Part shown: one piece after another, positions 19,422-27,309 of the stretch | Layout: each line of letters opens with the position of its first letter | Position numbering within the stretch: the first letter of the stretch is position 1 | IMG/VR virus record: IMGVR_UViG_3300044695_003736 | Span: 1 to 35,297 of that record | Source: a virus | DNA: 35,297 nt | Strand: one strand, 5' to 3' | Notes under the pieces: generated by a model | What the model was told of the DNA's origin: nothing | The model's database searches: none | The model's input: the letters and a program-made list of their open reading frames with translations, nothing else | Position numbers and translations under genes: made by a program

Positions 19422-20122
19422 TTCTGACCCTTTCTGTCGGATTCAATTGTATCATAAATTCGTTTCTTTGCCAAATCCATTTGGAGAATAGATACATCGT
19501 TGTATATTGCTTTTCTGTTATTTTCGAGGGAGCAAAGTGCAACAGTGCCTGTTCCAGCAAGTAGATCTGCAACAGTATCGCCTTCATTAGAAAAAACCCT
19601 TATAAGGGTTTCTATCATTTTTTTCGGCAGGGCATCGAAGAACGAAACTTTGTCTATATAGTAAACAGACCAATCCTCCTCTATAACGAAACTACTAAGT
19701 TTATTTACTGGGTGGACGGTGTCTTCATTTTTGGTCATATACAGAATATGATTTATCTCATTTCCAGATATAACGCCATTGACTATTTTGCTTTTTTCAA
19801 AATTCCAGACTATGTCACGTCTTATGACTAATGACGTATTCTGAAGGATGTCTTTTATAATCTTAAAAAATACACGAATATTTGGCAAAATTAAAAGTAT
19901 GGCTCCGCTATCTTTAAGCGCTATCTCCATTGTTTTTAAACATTCAACCAATGCTTTAGAAAAATCTTCTGGAGTATCAGCATTTTGGATTTGAAGGTTT
20001 GGATCACCACCATGTGCATCTGGTATTTTATTCAGAAATGGTGGGTGGGTTATAAATAGATCAACAGATCCTGGCTCCAAAAAATTTTCTCTGGCATCCT
20101 TGCAATAAAACTCTATATCCAT
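19418..20122 (-). CDS. DNA methyltransferase (N4/N6 amino type)
   Basis: A 234-residue protein. Motif IV reads Thr-His-Pro-Pro-Phe (25-29), a variant of the usual (D/N/S)PP(Y/F). The SAM-binding motif I is 'DLLAGTGT' at 186-193, preceded by 'PKKMIETLIRVFSNEGDTV', so the order is IV then I (beta class). A companion restriction enzyme is not seen, so it is likely a protective or regulatory orphan enzyme. The His in motif IV is unusual. Four-base overlap with the gene after. Confidence 0.82.
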   Translation of the reverse strand: MDIEFYCKDARENFLEPGSVDLFITHPPFLNKIPDAHGGDPNLQIQNADTPEDFSKALVECLKTMEIALKDSGAILLILPNIRVFFKIIKDILQNTSLVIRRDIVWNFEKSKIVNGVISGNEINHILYMTKNEDTVHPVNKLSSFVIEEDWSVYYIDKVSFFDALPKKMIETLIRVFSNEGDTVADLLAGTGTVALCSLENNRKAIYNDVSILQMDLAKKRIYDTIESDRKGQK

Positions 20123-20133
20123 AAAATTCTCTC

Positions 20134-20727
20134 TTACTTGTTTATACTAATGTTTGGATTTCCAGTAAATATGTCATTTCGGTAAGCATCATTATCGATA
20201 TGCTTAGGGTCAACCCACCAGTCTTCGCTATTGGTTTGTCCGATAAGTTTATATCCTAGGCTGCTTAAAATTTCTCTTTGAGCATCCCTCATAGATGCTC
20301 TCTTGTAGTTTTCGCACAGGTCATGTTCGATAACTATAACTGAAAACCTGTACTCTAGCATAGGCAATGCAACTAGTGCAAGTAAACAGTTTCCTTTGTC
20401 GTGTCCATCAATATCAATCTGTAGAAAGTCAATTACTTTTGGAAAATTATTTTCTTCAAAGTATGACACATAGTCAAATTTTAACGCATCTGCATTAATG
20501 CACTTGTTTACACGATCAGAAGAGTTGTAGCCTTCGGCAACACTTTTTTCAATTTCAAGTGCAAGACCTTTCCAACCGAACTCAGACTCCAAAAGCGATG
20601 TATTGCTTTCTCTGTAAGGATCTCCCGATCCTAACTCAACATAAAAACCATCTTTTTTCTCTTTGGTCATAGATATAGCAAAAGACTCTTGGAACGAAGC
20701 GCTTTTACTGTTTTTATAGTTGATCAT
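20134..20727 (-). CDS. FkbM-like SAM methyltransferase
   Basis: A 197-residue protein. 'GFYVELGSGDP' (27-37) is motif I. 'SNTSLLESEFGWKGLALEIE' and 'VIDFLQIDIDGHD' (98-110) are typical of the FkbM/Methyltransf_21 family, which O-methylates sugars or small molecules. The ATG is six bases after TATAAT, so a leaderless mRNA is likely. It may modify glycans added by the GT61 enzyme, but that is speculation. Confidence 0.78.
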   Translation of the reverse strand: MINYKNSKSASFQESFAISMTKEKKDGFYVELGSGDPYRESNTSLLESEFGWKGLALEIEKSVAEGYNSSDRVNKCINADALKFDYVSYFEENNFPKVIDFLQIDIDGHDKGNCLLALVALPMLEYRFSVIVIEHDLCENYKRASMRDAQREILSSLGYKLIGQTNSEDWWVDPKHIDNDAYRNDIFTGNPNISINK

Positions 20728-20742
20728 ATATTTATTATATCA
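20728..20742 (-). promoter_or_regulatory. Extended -10 promoter TGATATAAT, leaderless
   Basis: TATAAT (20739-20734) preceded by TGA; six bases to the ATG at 20727. Confidence 0.75.
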
Positions 20743-20749
20743 GAGCAGT

Positions 20750-21520
20750 CTAGTTCCAAGAAATTTCTTGGTCATATGTAACAGAATACTCACCTGTAAA
20801 TATTTCTGCATATGAAATTATATCTTTATTATATCTTGTTAGGGTTGATAAGCCTACTTTGTCGCACACATACTTCATACCCTGGACAAGTGGCTCAAAC
20901 TTCATCTCTTGCCCTGCTAAGGCGCTATTTAGGGTATCTATGTAACGTGTCTTGCCATATCTTTTAGAAACAAATGCTTGATCAACATAGTCAAACCTTG
21001 CTTGTGCATCATTTCTTTTTGCAATGTCCGAATTGTCTATTATGTACCTTGTTGCATGATGATCCATCCGTGTAGACCAGTTTCGCATGTTATCGCTGTA
21101 CTTCTCCATGTTCTTGAGAGTTGAGTCAGCGAAAGCCATGCGTATAAGGTCTTGTTCGGATAAGTCAGCCTCTATTGCGAACGAAATCAAAAAAGCGGTT
21201 GCGAAAGGAAACTTGTCGCTATATGTCGAAACGCCGAAGTGCACGTTCGGATTAAACGACTCGACGGACATATTATCTTCTAAGAGTCGCATATGGTTGC
21301 CGAGAGATACATACTCTTGACGATTCATATCGCAATCGACGAACAAGCATTCTTCTGGATTGATCCCGTCGGCGAGACACAAAATATTTTTGTCATACGA
21401 ACCGACTATTTTCGAACCGTTAAAACGCTCTAATAATTTTGCGGTCATAAAACCATCCATGTCAGGGGATATAATTAAGTTTTTAGAATACTCCAGAGTT
21501 TCAAGTATGTCTGTTTTCAT
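20750..21520 (-). CDS. DHH-superfamily-like phosphoesterase
   Basis: A 256-residue protein. 'IISPDMDGFMTAKLL' at 17-30 resembles DHH motif I (DxD). 'LFVDCDMN' at 59-66 fits motif II. 'GNHMRLLEDN' at 74-83 lies where motif III is expected, and a literal Asp-His-His is at 153-155. DHH proteins include RecJ-type nucleases and small nucleotide phosphatases. The match is motif-based and the C-terminal half is not recognised. It could be a single-strand nuclease or nucleotide phosphodiesterase. Confidence 0.55.
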   Translation of the reverse strand: MKTDILETLEYSKNLIISPDMDGFMTAKLLERFNGSKIVGSYDKNILCLADGINPEECLFVDCDMNRQEYVSLGNHMRLLEDNMSVESFNPNVHFGVSTYSDKFPFATAFLISFAIEADLSEQDLIRMAFADSTLKNMEKYSDNMRNWSTRMDHHATRYIIDNSDIAKRNDAQARFDYVDQAFVSKRYGKTRYIDTLNSALAGQEMKFEPLVQGMKYVCDKVGLSTLTRYNKDIISYAEIFTGEYSVTYDQEISWN

Positions 21521-21552
21521 TTTATTAAAATACCCCTTATAATAATCTAGTT

Positions 21553-21822
21553 ATGACAATCCAGGACTGGGCTTCGTTAATCGTAGCAATACTTACAATT
21601 GTATCATCTTTAGGCCTTGCAATCAAGTGGCTTGTAAAACATTATCTCAGCGAACTTAAGCCAAATTCTGGATCATCATTAAAAGACCAAGTTAATAGAC
21701 TTGAAAGCGCACTAGATGAGCAAAGGATTGATTCACAAAGATCCAGAGATCGCCAAGAAAAGAAACTTGACGAAATGTATCAGATTTTGATTAAGCATAT
21801 TGCTAAAGTTGATAAAGAATAG
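21553..21822 (+). CDS. Small membrane protein with coiled coil, holin-like
   Basis: An 89-residue protein. One membrane helix at about residues 5-27 ('LIVAILTIVSSLGLAIKWLV') is followed by a polar, charged coiled coil. This is the layout of one-helix holins and of small membrane anchors in actinophages. TATAAT lies nine bases upstream of the ATG (21541-21546 region), so the leader is at most three bases. It begins the plus-strand structural block; the lysozyme is 9 kb away, so a lysis role is only possible. Confidence 0.65.
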   Translation: MTIQDWASLIVAILTIVSSLGLAIKWLVKHYLSELKPNSGSSLKDQVNRLESALDEQRIDSQRSRDRQEKKLDEMYQILIKHIAKVDKE

Positions 21823-21846
21823 TTTTCCTATATACTATATATAAAG

Positions 21847-21863
21847 ATAGTTTTTAAAACTAT
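21847..21863 (+). terminator. AT-only palindrome after the holin-like gene
   Basis: ATAGTTTT-T-AAAACTAT is perfect, 25 bases after the stop, with T-rich DNA after it. Weak as a terminator because it lacks GC pairs. The stretch 21823-22004 otherwise holds AT-rich DNA and the inverted repeat at 21942. Confidence 0.4.
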
Positions 21864-21941
21864 AAAGATATTCTTTTCTTTTATATATATTTTAAGTATA
21901 CACTATCCCAATCTTGGCAAATAGTTCTAAAAGTAACAAAT

Positions 21942-21989
21942 CGGACATTGGCTATTATAACAATTTGATAACTTTAAATATAATGTCCG
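21942..21989. repeat. Inverted repeat CGGACATT ... AATGTCCG
   Basis: Perfect 8-base arms separated by 32 bases, followed by TTTTGTCC. CGGACATTT also occurs near 11365 and 14172. Could be an operator pair or a weak terminator. Confidence 0.45.
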
Positions 21990-22004
21990 TTTTGTCCTTT
22001 ATGG

Positions 22005-22088
22005 TATAATTTATTATTGGCTAATACCTTGGTTTGTCCTATACCCACCAACCTTGGTATTAGTCAATTTTTATGGTATAATCACAGT
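22005..22088 (+). promoter_or_regulatory. Tandem TGGTATAAT promoters flanking a hairpin
   Basis: TATAAT at 22005-22010 and again at 22077-22082. Between them TTGGCTAATACC (22017) pairs with GGTATTAGTCAA (one G-U), with an inner TTGGT/ACCAA stem, then TTTTT. RNA from the first promoter would begin at the 5' arm. The second box has TTGGTA 17 bases upstream and leads to the ATG at 22089. Confidence 0.6.
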
Positions 22089-22484
22089 ATGCCTATTCAC
22101 TCTTCACTCACATTTGGTGCTGATCCAGTCAGTATGCAATGGAGCGTTGTTAGAGGAGATACTGCAACTCTTAGGGTTGAGTTCTTAGAAGATAATGAAG
22201 TAGATTTTTATGATACTTCTGGCTGGATTTTTAGAGCAACCGCCTATGATCAATCTGGAAATGTTTTAGATGCCCTTGAATGTGAGCCTGGTGAGGGATT
22301 TGTAGATATTACAGCATACCCATCGGTTACAAAAAATTGGGGATCTAAATACTCTTCAATCGTGGCTCAACTACCATTTGATGTACAGGTAACAATTCCA
22401 GAATTAATAGAAGACACAGTTTGGACTCCTGTAATTGGAACCATTCATGTATTAGGCGACATCACACCAGGAGGTACACTATAA
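22089..22484 (+). CDS. Tail/fibre structural protein (LtfC-like beta sandwich)
   Basis: A 131-residue protein starting MPIHSSLTFGA. It matches the 31891 protein in layout: 'WSVVRGDTATLRVEF' versus 'WTVVRGDSAAFRVYV', then beta-rich sequence and a 'TIHVLGDIT' end. This type looks like the small beta-sandwich (LtfC-like) proteins of phage tails. An in-frame TTG at 22017 six bases after another TATAAT could give a 24-residue longer form. I prefer the ATG because the paralogue starts comparably. Confidence 0.75.
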   Translation: MPIHSSLTFGADPVSMQWSVVRGDTATLRVEFLEDNEVDFYDTSGWIFRATAYDQSGNVLDALECEPGEGFVDITAYPSVTKNWGSKYSSIVAQLPFDVQVTIPELIEDTVWTPVIGTIHVLGDITPGGTL

Positions 22485-22741
22485 TGGCAGTTATTAAGAT
22501 TGTTCCAATGCCAGGCGCAGTTGGAGACAAGGGAGATCCAGGAGAACCTGGAGCAAGAGGACCAGCAGGAGATACTTATGTGATACCTGGACAAGTTCCT
22601 AACTCAATGCTTGGTAGAGATGGCGACGTTGCTGGAATGTTTGCAACATCATCTGATTATTTTTATTTCTGTATTGCAAACTATACTACTGGCTCTACTG
22701 CAATTTGGAAAAGAGTTTCTTGGACACCAGGAGCCTGGTAA
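22484..22741 (+). CDS. Small collagen-like structural protein
   Basis: An 85-residue protein starting MAVIKIVPMPG. Gly-x-Tyr triplets (GDKGDPGEPGARGPAGD) at about 14-30 form a short collagen-like segment, followed by a compact domain ending 'VSWTPGAW'. TAATG overlap with the preceding stop and GGAGGT upstream. Probably a trimeric fibre or baseplate piece; the triple-helix prolines are potential hydroxylation sites. Confidence 0.8.
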   Translation: MAVIKIVPMPGAVGDKGDPGEPGARGPAGDTYVIPGQVPNSMLGRDGDVAGMFATSSDYFYFCIANYTTGSTAIWKRVSWTPGAW

Positions 22742-22768
22742 ATTATAATAACATGAGATAATAACACC

Positions 22769-23500
22769 ATGGCCGTTTCTAAATCTATGGATTTTCCAGG
22801 TGCAAAAAAATCTTCTTATGCTGCACAAGTAGAACAAAGTCAAGCATCTCCTACTGTAGATAATTCACTTTCATTTCTTCCAGTCCCTGGCCCAGTTGGA
22901 CCACAAGGACCTGCAGGTAGAGATGGTAAAGATGGAAAGCCAGGACCTGAAGGACCAGAAGGAAAACCAGGTCCAAAAGGAGAAAAAGGTCCAGCAGGTA
23001 AAGACGGACTAAGTTCTTTATCATCTTCAGGACAGCAAGCAGGATGGGCATCTTACACAAATACAATAACCAAACCAATTAAACTTGGAGTATCTCAAGG
23101 AAACGATGGATGGGTAACTCTCTTGTTAGATACAAAAGATAAATCACAAAATGAGACATACCTTCCTAAAGGTTGTACCAGCCTTTGGAATAGCCATCAA
23201 AGAGCCCTAAACTTCCACGGCATAAAAGAAGGCTCACAAATATTCGTAACCTACAACTTTGAACTAACTACCTATACAGCCAATACTGAGGTTTGGCTAA
23301 GAACCTATTTTGCAAGCAATGACCAAGAGTTTGTACAATTTGTGGGTTCACTTAAGTACCAAAACACCTACAACCTTTCGGTTACTCAAAATATCTTTAT
23401 TGAGAACAAGGCCATGTGGGGTAATGGGGCAGTTCCTCAACTTAGAACAGACTTTGATGCATCAGTAATACTCAATTCTGTCTACGTCAGCGTGGTATAA
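22769..23500 (+). CDS. Collagen-like tail fibre protein
   Basis: A 243-residue protein. A 35-residue N-terminal part precedes a collagen-type run (about 37-80, GPQGPAGRDGKDGKPGPEG and so on), then a 160-residue beta-rich C-terminal domain that could be receptor-binding. GATAAT six bases upstream of the ATG suggests a leaderless mRNA. It ends in Val-Val-stop, where GTA-TAA-T makes the TATAAT of the next gene. Confidence 0.85.
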   Translation: MAVSKSMDFPGAKKSSYAAQVEQSQASPTVDNSLSFLPVPGPVGPQGPAGRDGKDGKPGPEGPEGKPGPKGEKGPAGKDGLSSLSSSGQQAGWASYTNTITKPIKLGVSQGNDGWVTLLLDTKDKSQNETYLPKGCTSLWNSHQRALNFHGIKEGSQIFVTYNFELTTYTANTEVWLRTYFASNDQEFVQFVGSLKYQNTYNLSVTQNIFIENKAMWGNGAVPQLRTDFDASVILNSVYVSVV

Positions 23501-23507
23501 TAAAACC
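23491..23507 (+). promoter_or_regulatory. TATAAT promoter built on a stop codon
   Basis: TATAAT at 23496-23501 contains the TAA stop (23498-23500) of the upstream gene. TGG extension; six bases to the ATG at 23508. Confidence 0.8.
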
Positions 23508-24263
23508 ATGGCATTTCCAGCAATCTATGACTTTAATTACTATAAGGGTGATACCTTTGAGTTTCGTATCTACCCAAAAAAGAACGATGGAACGGTTTTT
23601 GATTTAAGTCAATTTTACATACCTTCAAACTTTGCAAATAATCCAGATGACGTAAATGATTCGTATGCACCATATGACAGTGCTCAATTTACAATCTCAA
23701 ATGTTCGTGGATCTTCTGGTCTTGCTGCAGAAATGCCTCTTAGATGTTTTGCTAGAGTATCAGACGATAATACCTATGTTCAGTGTGCTATAAGGCCAGA
23801 AGAAGGAGTCAAGATGCTTGCTGGAACAGAATACGTTTATGACGTTGAAGTAAGAAAGCCTTCTGGAGCAGCAGGTAGTGGGCAATATGACATTATTCAA
23901 ACTTTGCTTACTGGAAAAATTACAGTTACAGATCAAGTTACAGGTTCTACATCTACAACACTTTATTCAGAGCCATTTGCATCAGTTGGTGGAGTTGCTG
24001 CACCAGTTAAAGGAAGCACTCCTATTACAGGATTTACTGCTTTAAACGGATACAAGGGAACTGTTGTTTGGTCTGGTGTTTTGACAAATGATGGAAAATT
24101 TGCTCCAGAAACTGTTTATACAGCAACAATTACTTTAGATCTTTATGGATATAATAAAAATTCAATTACAGCAAACTTCTTCCAAGTGCAGGGTGCAACA
24201 TCTTCAGCCAACCCTCTTAAATCAGGAGTAATCACTGCTGTTTTCCCTGCGACAGGGGCTTAA
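23508..24263 (+). CDS. Structural protein, tail/fibre associated
   Basis: A 251-residue beta-rich protein starting MAFPAIYDFNY. Residues 1-140 read like the same small beta-sandwich as 22089 ('FNYYKGDTFEFRIY'); the second part is Ala/Gly/Thr-rich and may be a fibronectin- or Ig-like domain. Leaderless start. Role inferred from neighbours. Confidence 0.7.
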   Translation: MAFPAIYDFNYYKGDTFEFRIYPKKNDGTVFDLSQFYIPSNFANNPDDVNDSYAPYDSAQFTISNVRGSSGLAAEMPLRCFARVSDDNTYVQCAIRPEEGVKMLAGTEYVYDVEVRKPSGAAGSGQYDIIQTLLTGKITVTDQVTGSTSTTLYSEPFASVGGVAAPVKGSTPITGFTALNGYKGTVVWSGVLTNDGKFAPETVYTATITLDLYGYNKNSITANFFQVQGATSSANPLKSGVITAVFPATGA

Positions 24264-24265
24264 AA

Positions 24266-24871
24266 ATGGCAGATATACTTTTATCTAACGAAGACTTAAC
24301 AGTTTTTGGTGGACCAGAAAATATAAGTCTAGACCTAGACATAGGACCACAAGGAGATCGTGGTAGCATAATCGTTGCTTCAAATGGAAATCCACAAGAT
24401 GCAAATGTTCATGCAGAAATTCTTAATCTACCAACAGGAATTGAGGCTTTAGATATTGCTATAGACTCAAACCCATACTCACCAACATATAAAACAGTAT
24501 TTCAAAGAGTAGCAACTACAACTGGAACCCAGTGGACAGAAATGCTTAGTCTTAAAACAAACTTTTACTCTTCTGTAAAAGATGTTGTGGCTGTTGCAGG
24601 CACCGACGGGATTGGAACAATCACAATACCACCAATCAATATAACAGAAATTGCAAGCAATATAAACTTAACATCTGCAAACTTTAGTATTCAGTACTCT
24701 ATTTCATCACCGACTGGCGGACCTGTTTCAACAAGTCTTGTAGTAAAAGATGTAGTAGATAGTCCAGTTAGAGCACTACCACTTGAAATAAAGGGTGTAG
24801 AATATAACGGAACAACTTGGGTACCTATGTCTGGCCCCAAGCGTGTTCATTTATTCATTACGGTGGTATAA
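24266..24871 (+). CDS. Minor tail protein-like structural protein
   Basis: A 201-residue protein starting MADILLSNEDL, two bases after the previous stop. 'GPQGDRGS' at about 27-34 is a short collagen-like trace, and the rest is Thr/Ile/Val-rich beta sequence. It ends Val-Val-stop, again merging TAA with the next TATAAT. Role inferred from context. Confidence 0.7.
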   Translation: MADILLSNEDLTVFGGPENISLDLDIGPQGDRGSIIVASNGNPQDANVHAEILNLPTGIEALDIAIDSNPYSPTYKTVFQRVATTTGTQWTEMLSLKTNFYSSVKDVVAVAGTDGIGTITIPPINITEIASNINLTSANFSIQYSISSPTGGPVSTSLVVKDVVDSPVRALPLEIKGVEYNGTTWVPMSGPKRVHLFITVV

Positions 24872-24890
24872 TGATAAGAGGTGATTTATA
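24862..24890 (+). promoter_or_regulatory. Stop-codon-embedded TATAAT plus short leader with RBS
   Basis: TATAAT at 24867-24872 includes the TAA stop at 24869-24871. The predicted +1 at about 24879 gives a 12-base leader that is essentially the AGGTGA ribosome site before the GTG at 24891. Confidence 0.7.
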
Positions 24891-26999
24891 GTGGCAGAAG
24901 AGAATATTGACAATACCCCTAACGGTACTGGACTCTTCAATACCAAAATCCCAGGTCTTTCAGATGCAGCAGATATTCAGGCAGCACTAAGACTTTATCA
25001 CTATGGAACATACGAGTATGATGGTGCAAACACAAACCCTGCACTTCTTCCTAACCCATCAATCGCAAAGCATCTTCAAAACCTTGTCGCAGCCGATGCA
25101 GCAGAAATAGTAAATAGAAATGCAGCAATTGCAGCACATTCTGCAGACACTACAAGTGTTCATGGCATAGAAGACACATCTTTATTGGCAACACAAGAAT
25201 ATGTTGATAGTTCAATAAGCGATGCAATTGGTGGAGTGTCTGGATCATATTCTGGTCTTGCTGGAACAGGTCTTGACTGGAACCTTATTGATTTAAGGTT
25301 TGATGTTGAGCCAAGAATCTCAAACTCTTCATTAGTTACAACAAAAACAGATAGTTTTTCTTTAAGTCTTGACGATATTTCAAAAACAATATTGCTTGCA
25401 TCTCAAATACAAGGTTCTCCAATTCCTGGAGACCCAAATCCACCAATCACAATGACCGTGACTGTTCCAAACAATACGTCTGTTGCTATTCCAGTTGGAT
25501 ATAGTTATAACTTGATTCAGTTTAATTATGGAAGAACAATCTTTAGTCCAGCAAATGGTGTGACAATAAATAGTAAAAATTCTCAAATGTGGATTGATGC
25601 TCAATATGGAAAAGCAACAATATTAAAGGTTTCAGAAAATGGTTGGGTTCTTTATGGAGATATATATGAGGGTGTTGCAGAAACACCAGTAACCCCACCA
25701 GTTACACCACCTGTAACCCCACCAGTTACTCCTCCAGTTACACCACCCGTTACTCCTCCAGTGACACCACCTGTAACTCCACCTGTAACTCCACCTGTAA
25801 CTCCACCTGTAACTCCACCAGTGACACCACCAGTGACACCACCAGTGACACCACCAGTTACACCACCAGTTACACCACCAGTTACACCACCTGTAACTCC
25901 ACCAGTGACACCACCAGTGACACCACCAGTAACTCCACCTGTAACAACAGGAACAGTATATATAACATATTGTTATCAGGGAACACCAACCTCAGACACA
26001 TTTGTTGTTGATGAAAACAATGTTGTAACAACAAACATAAATAATGCTTGTTCTGCCTATGCATCTGTAATTGCTGGACTTCCAAATGGAGGAGGAACAA
26101 ACTACTCTTGCTCAATTGTTTCAATGCCTGCATTGCCTACTAACTGTTCTACTCCCGTTACTCCACCTGTGACACCACCAGTTACTCCACCTGTAACCCC
26201 ACCAGTGACACCACCTGTCACACCACCAACAGGTGGATGGTTTGCAACATTCTGTGCTAATGGAGTAGCAATCACAGAAGGTGGCAGTGAGTACCAAACT
26301 CTGGGTGAACTTCAGAACTGGATTGCTGGACAATATCTTTCAATAAGCAATGCTACTTACCAACAAGGCTCAGCACCTGCACTTCCAACTAACTGTGCTA
26401 CACCCGTTACTCCTCCAGTTACACCACCTGTCACACCACCAGTGACACCACCTGTAACTCCACCTGTAACTCCACCTGTAACTCCACCAGTGACACCACC
26501 TGTAACTCCACCAGTTACTCCACCAACATCTTGGTATGCATCTTTCTGTAGCAATGGCGTTGCTCTATCAGATGGACCACAACCAACTCAGCAAGATATG
26601 GCTCTTTACATAAGCGGAAACTATACAAACGTAAGCAACATTACATATCAGCAAGGATCCGCACCAGCACTTCCATCTTGCACACCACCACCAGTTACTC
26701 CTCCAGTGACTCCTCCAGTGACTCCTCCAGTGACTCCACCTGTCACACCACCTGTCACACCACCTGTTACTCCACCAGTGACTCCTCCAGTGACTCCTCC
26801 AGTGACTCCACCTGTGACACCACCTGTAACTCCACCTGTCACACCACCTGTCACACCACCTGTTACTCCACCAGTGACTCCTCCAGTGACTCCTCCAGTG
26901 ACTCCACCTGTGACACCACCAGTAACTCCACCTGTGACACCACCTGTTACTCCACCACCAGCATTTGGCGGAGGAAAATGGGACCCACAGAGTATATAA
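24891..26999 (+). CDS. Fibre/adhesin with PVTP repeats and three Cys modules
   Basis: A 702-residue protein, GTG start. Residues 1-266: fibre-type N-terminus with 'AAHSADTTSVHG' and 'TQEYVDSSISDAIGG'. Then PVTP tandem repeats in four blocks (about 267-350, 421-447, 505-545, 600-689). Between them lie three related modules of 55-70 residues with paired Cys: one starting 'YITYCYQG', the next 'WFATFCANGVA', the third 'WYASFCSNGVA', the last two sharing 'YQQGSAPALP'. The Thr/Pro blocks should be extended, mucin- or extensin-like stalks with many O-glycosylation or Pro-hydroxylation sites. The modules look like surface-binding domains held by disulfides. Confidence 0.9.
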   Translation: MAEENIDNTPNGTGLFNTKIPGLSDAADIQAALRLYHYGTYEYDGANTNPALLPNPSIAKHLQNLVAADAAEIVNRNAAIAAHSADTTSVHGIEDTSLLATQEYVDSSISDAIGGVSGSYSGLAGTGLDWNLIDLRFDVEPRISNSSLVTTKTDSFSLSLDDISKTILLASQIQGSPIPGDPNPPITMTVTVPNNTSVAIPVGYSYNLIQFNYGRTIFSPANGVTINSKNSQMWIDAQYGKATILKVSENGWVLYGDIYEGVAETPVTPPVTPPVTPPVTPPVTPPVTPPVTPPVTPPVTPPVTPPVTPPVTPPVTPPVTPPVTPPVTPPVTPPVTPPVTPPVTPPVTPPVTTGTVYITYCYQGTPTSDTFVVDENNVVTTNINNACSAYASVIAGLPNGGGTNYSCSIVSMPALPTNCSTPVTPPVTPPVTPPVTPPVTPPVTPPTGGWFATFCANGVAITEGGSEYQTLGELQNWIAGQYLSISNATYQQGSAPALPTNCATPVTPPVTPPVTPPVTPPVTPPVTPPVTPPVTPPVTPPVTPPTSWYASFCSNGVALSDGPQPTQQDMALYISGNYTNVSNITYQQGSAPALPSCTPPPVTPPVTPPVTPPVTPPVTPPVTPPVTPPVTPPVTPPVTPPVTPPVTPPVTPPVTPPVTPPVTPPVTPPVTPPVTPPVTPPVTPPVTPPPAFGGGKWDPQSI
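25687..26957 (+). repeat. 12-base tandem repeats encoding PVTP in four blocks
   Basis: Near-perfect CCA-GTN-ACN-CCA/T units fill 25687-25944, 26151-26229, 26404-26525 and 26688-26957. Third positions vary (GTT/GTA/GTG/GTC; ACT/ACA/ACC), so the protein repeat is conserved more than the DNA. Copy number changes by slippage are likely. Confidence 0.9.
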
Positions 27000-27044
27000 T
27001 TTTTAACTAATCTGTGTAAATAGTATCTGATTTGGATTGTGTAG

Positions 27045-27071
27045 TATAATTGTTTAGTATACAATAAGGAG
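27045..27071 (+). promoter_or_regulatory. TATAAT promoter and AAGGAG ribosome site
   Basis: TATAAT at 27045-27050; AAGGAG at 27066-27071, seven bases before the ATG at 27078. It drives the oxygenase/GT61 cassette. Confidence 0.65.
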
Positions 27072-27077
27072 CAAAAA

Positions 27078-27308
27078 ATGTCTATGTCGATATGGGAAGC
27101 ATACAAAGAAAAAAATGGGGTTACCCCATTGGACATGTTAAATCCTATGACCAACTATGTTGAAGATGATGTCTATTCTTCAAGAATGTCTATTTGTAGA
27201 GCATGCCCAGAGTTAATTCAACTTACAGCACAGTGCAAAAAGTGTGGGTGTTTGATGGCCATTAAAAACAAGTTAGAAGCAGCAAAATGCCCTATTGGAA
27301 AGTGGTAA
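27078..27308 (+). CDS. Small zinc-ribbon protein (DUF6171-like)
   Basis: A 76-residue protein. 'RMSICRACPEL' and 'QCKKCGCLM' give Cys40-x2-Cys43 and Cys54-x2-Cys57-x-Cys59, and the end 'KCPIGKW' gives a further Cys. This matches small phage zinc-ribbon proteins often found next to oxygenase genes. Function unknown. First gene of the cassette. Confidence 0.75.
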   Translation: MSMSIWEAYKEKNGVTPLDMLNPMTNYVEDDVYSSRMSICRACPELIQLTAQCKKCGCLMAIKNKLEAAKCPIGKW

Positions 27309-27309
27309 T

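Noticed and set aside
22017-22088. TTG at 22017 as the start of the 22089 gene
   Set aside because: The extension matches no paralogue and is explained by a hairpin; the ATG at 22089 has its own promoter. Kept as a finding rather than the annotated start.
25687-26957. Possible CRISPR array
   Set aside because: Repeat unit is 12 bases, in-frame and coding, with no unique spacers between repeats.
26648-27154. Minus-strand frame with long Gly-Gly-Val-Thr repeats
   Set aside because: It is the exact antisense shadow of the PVTP-coding repeats and has no ribosome site or promoter.
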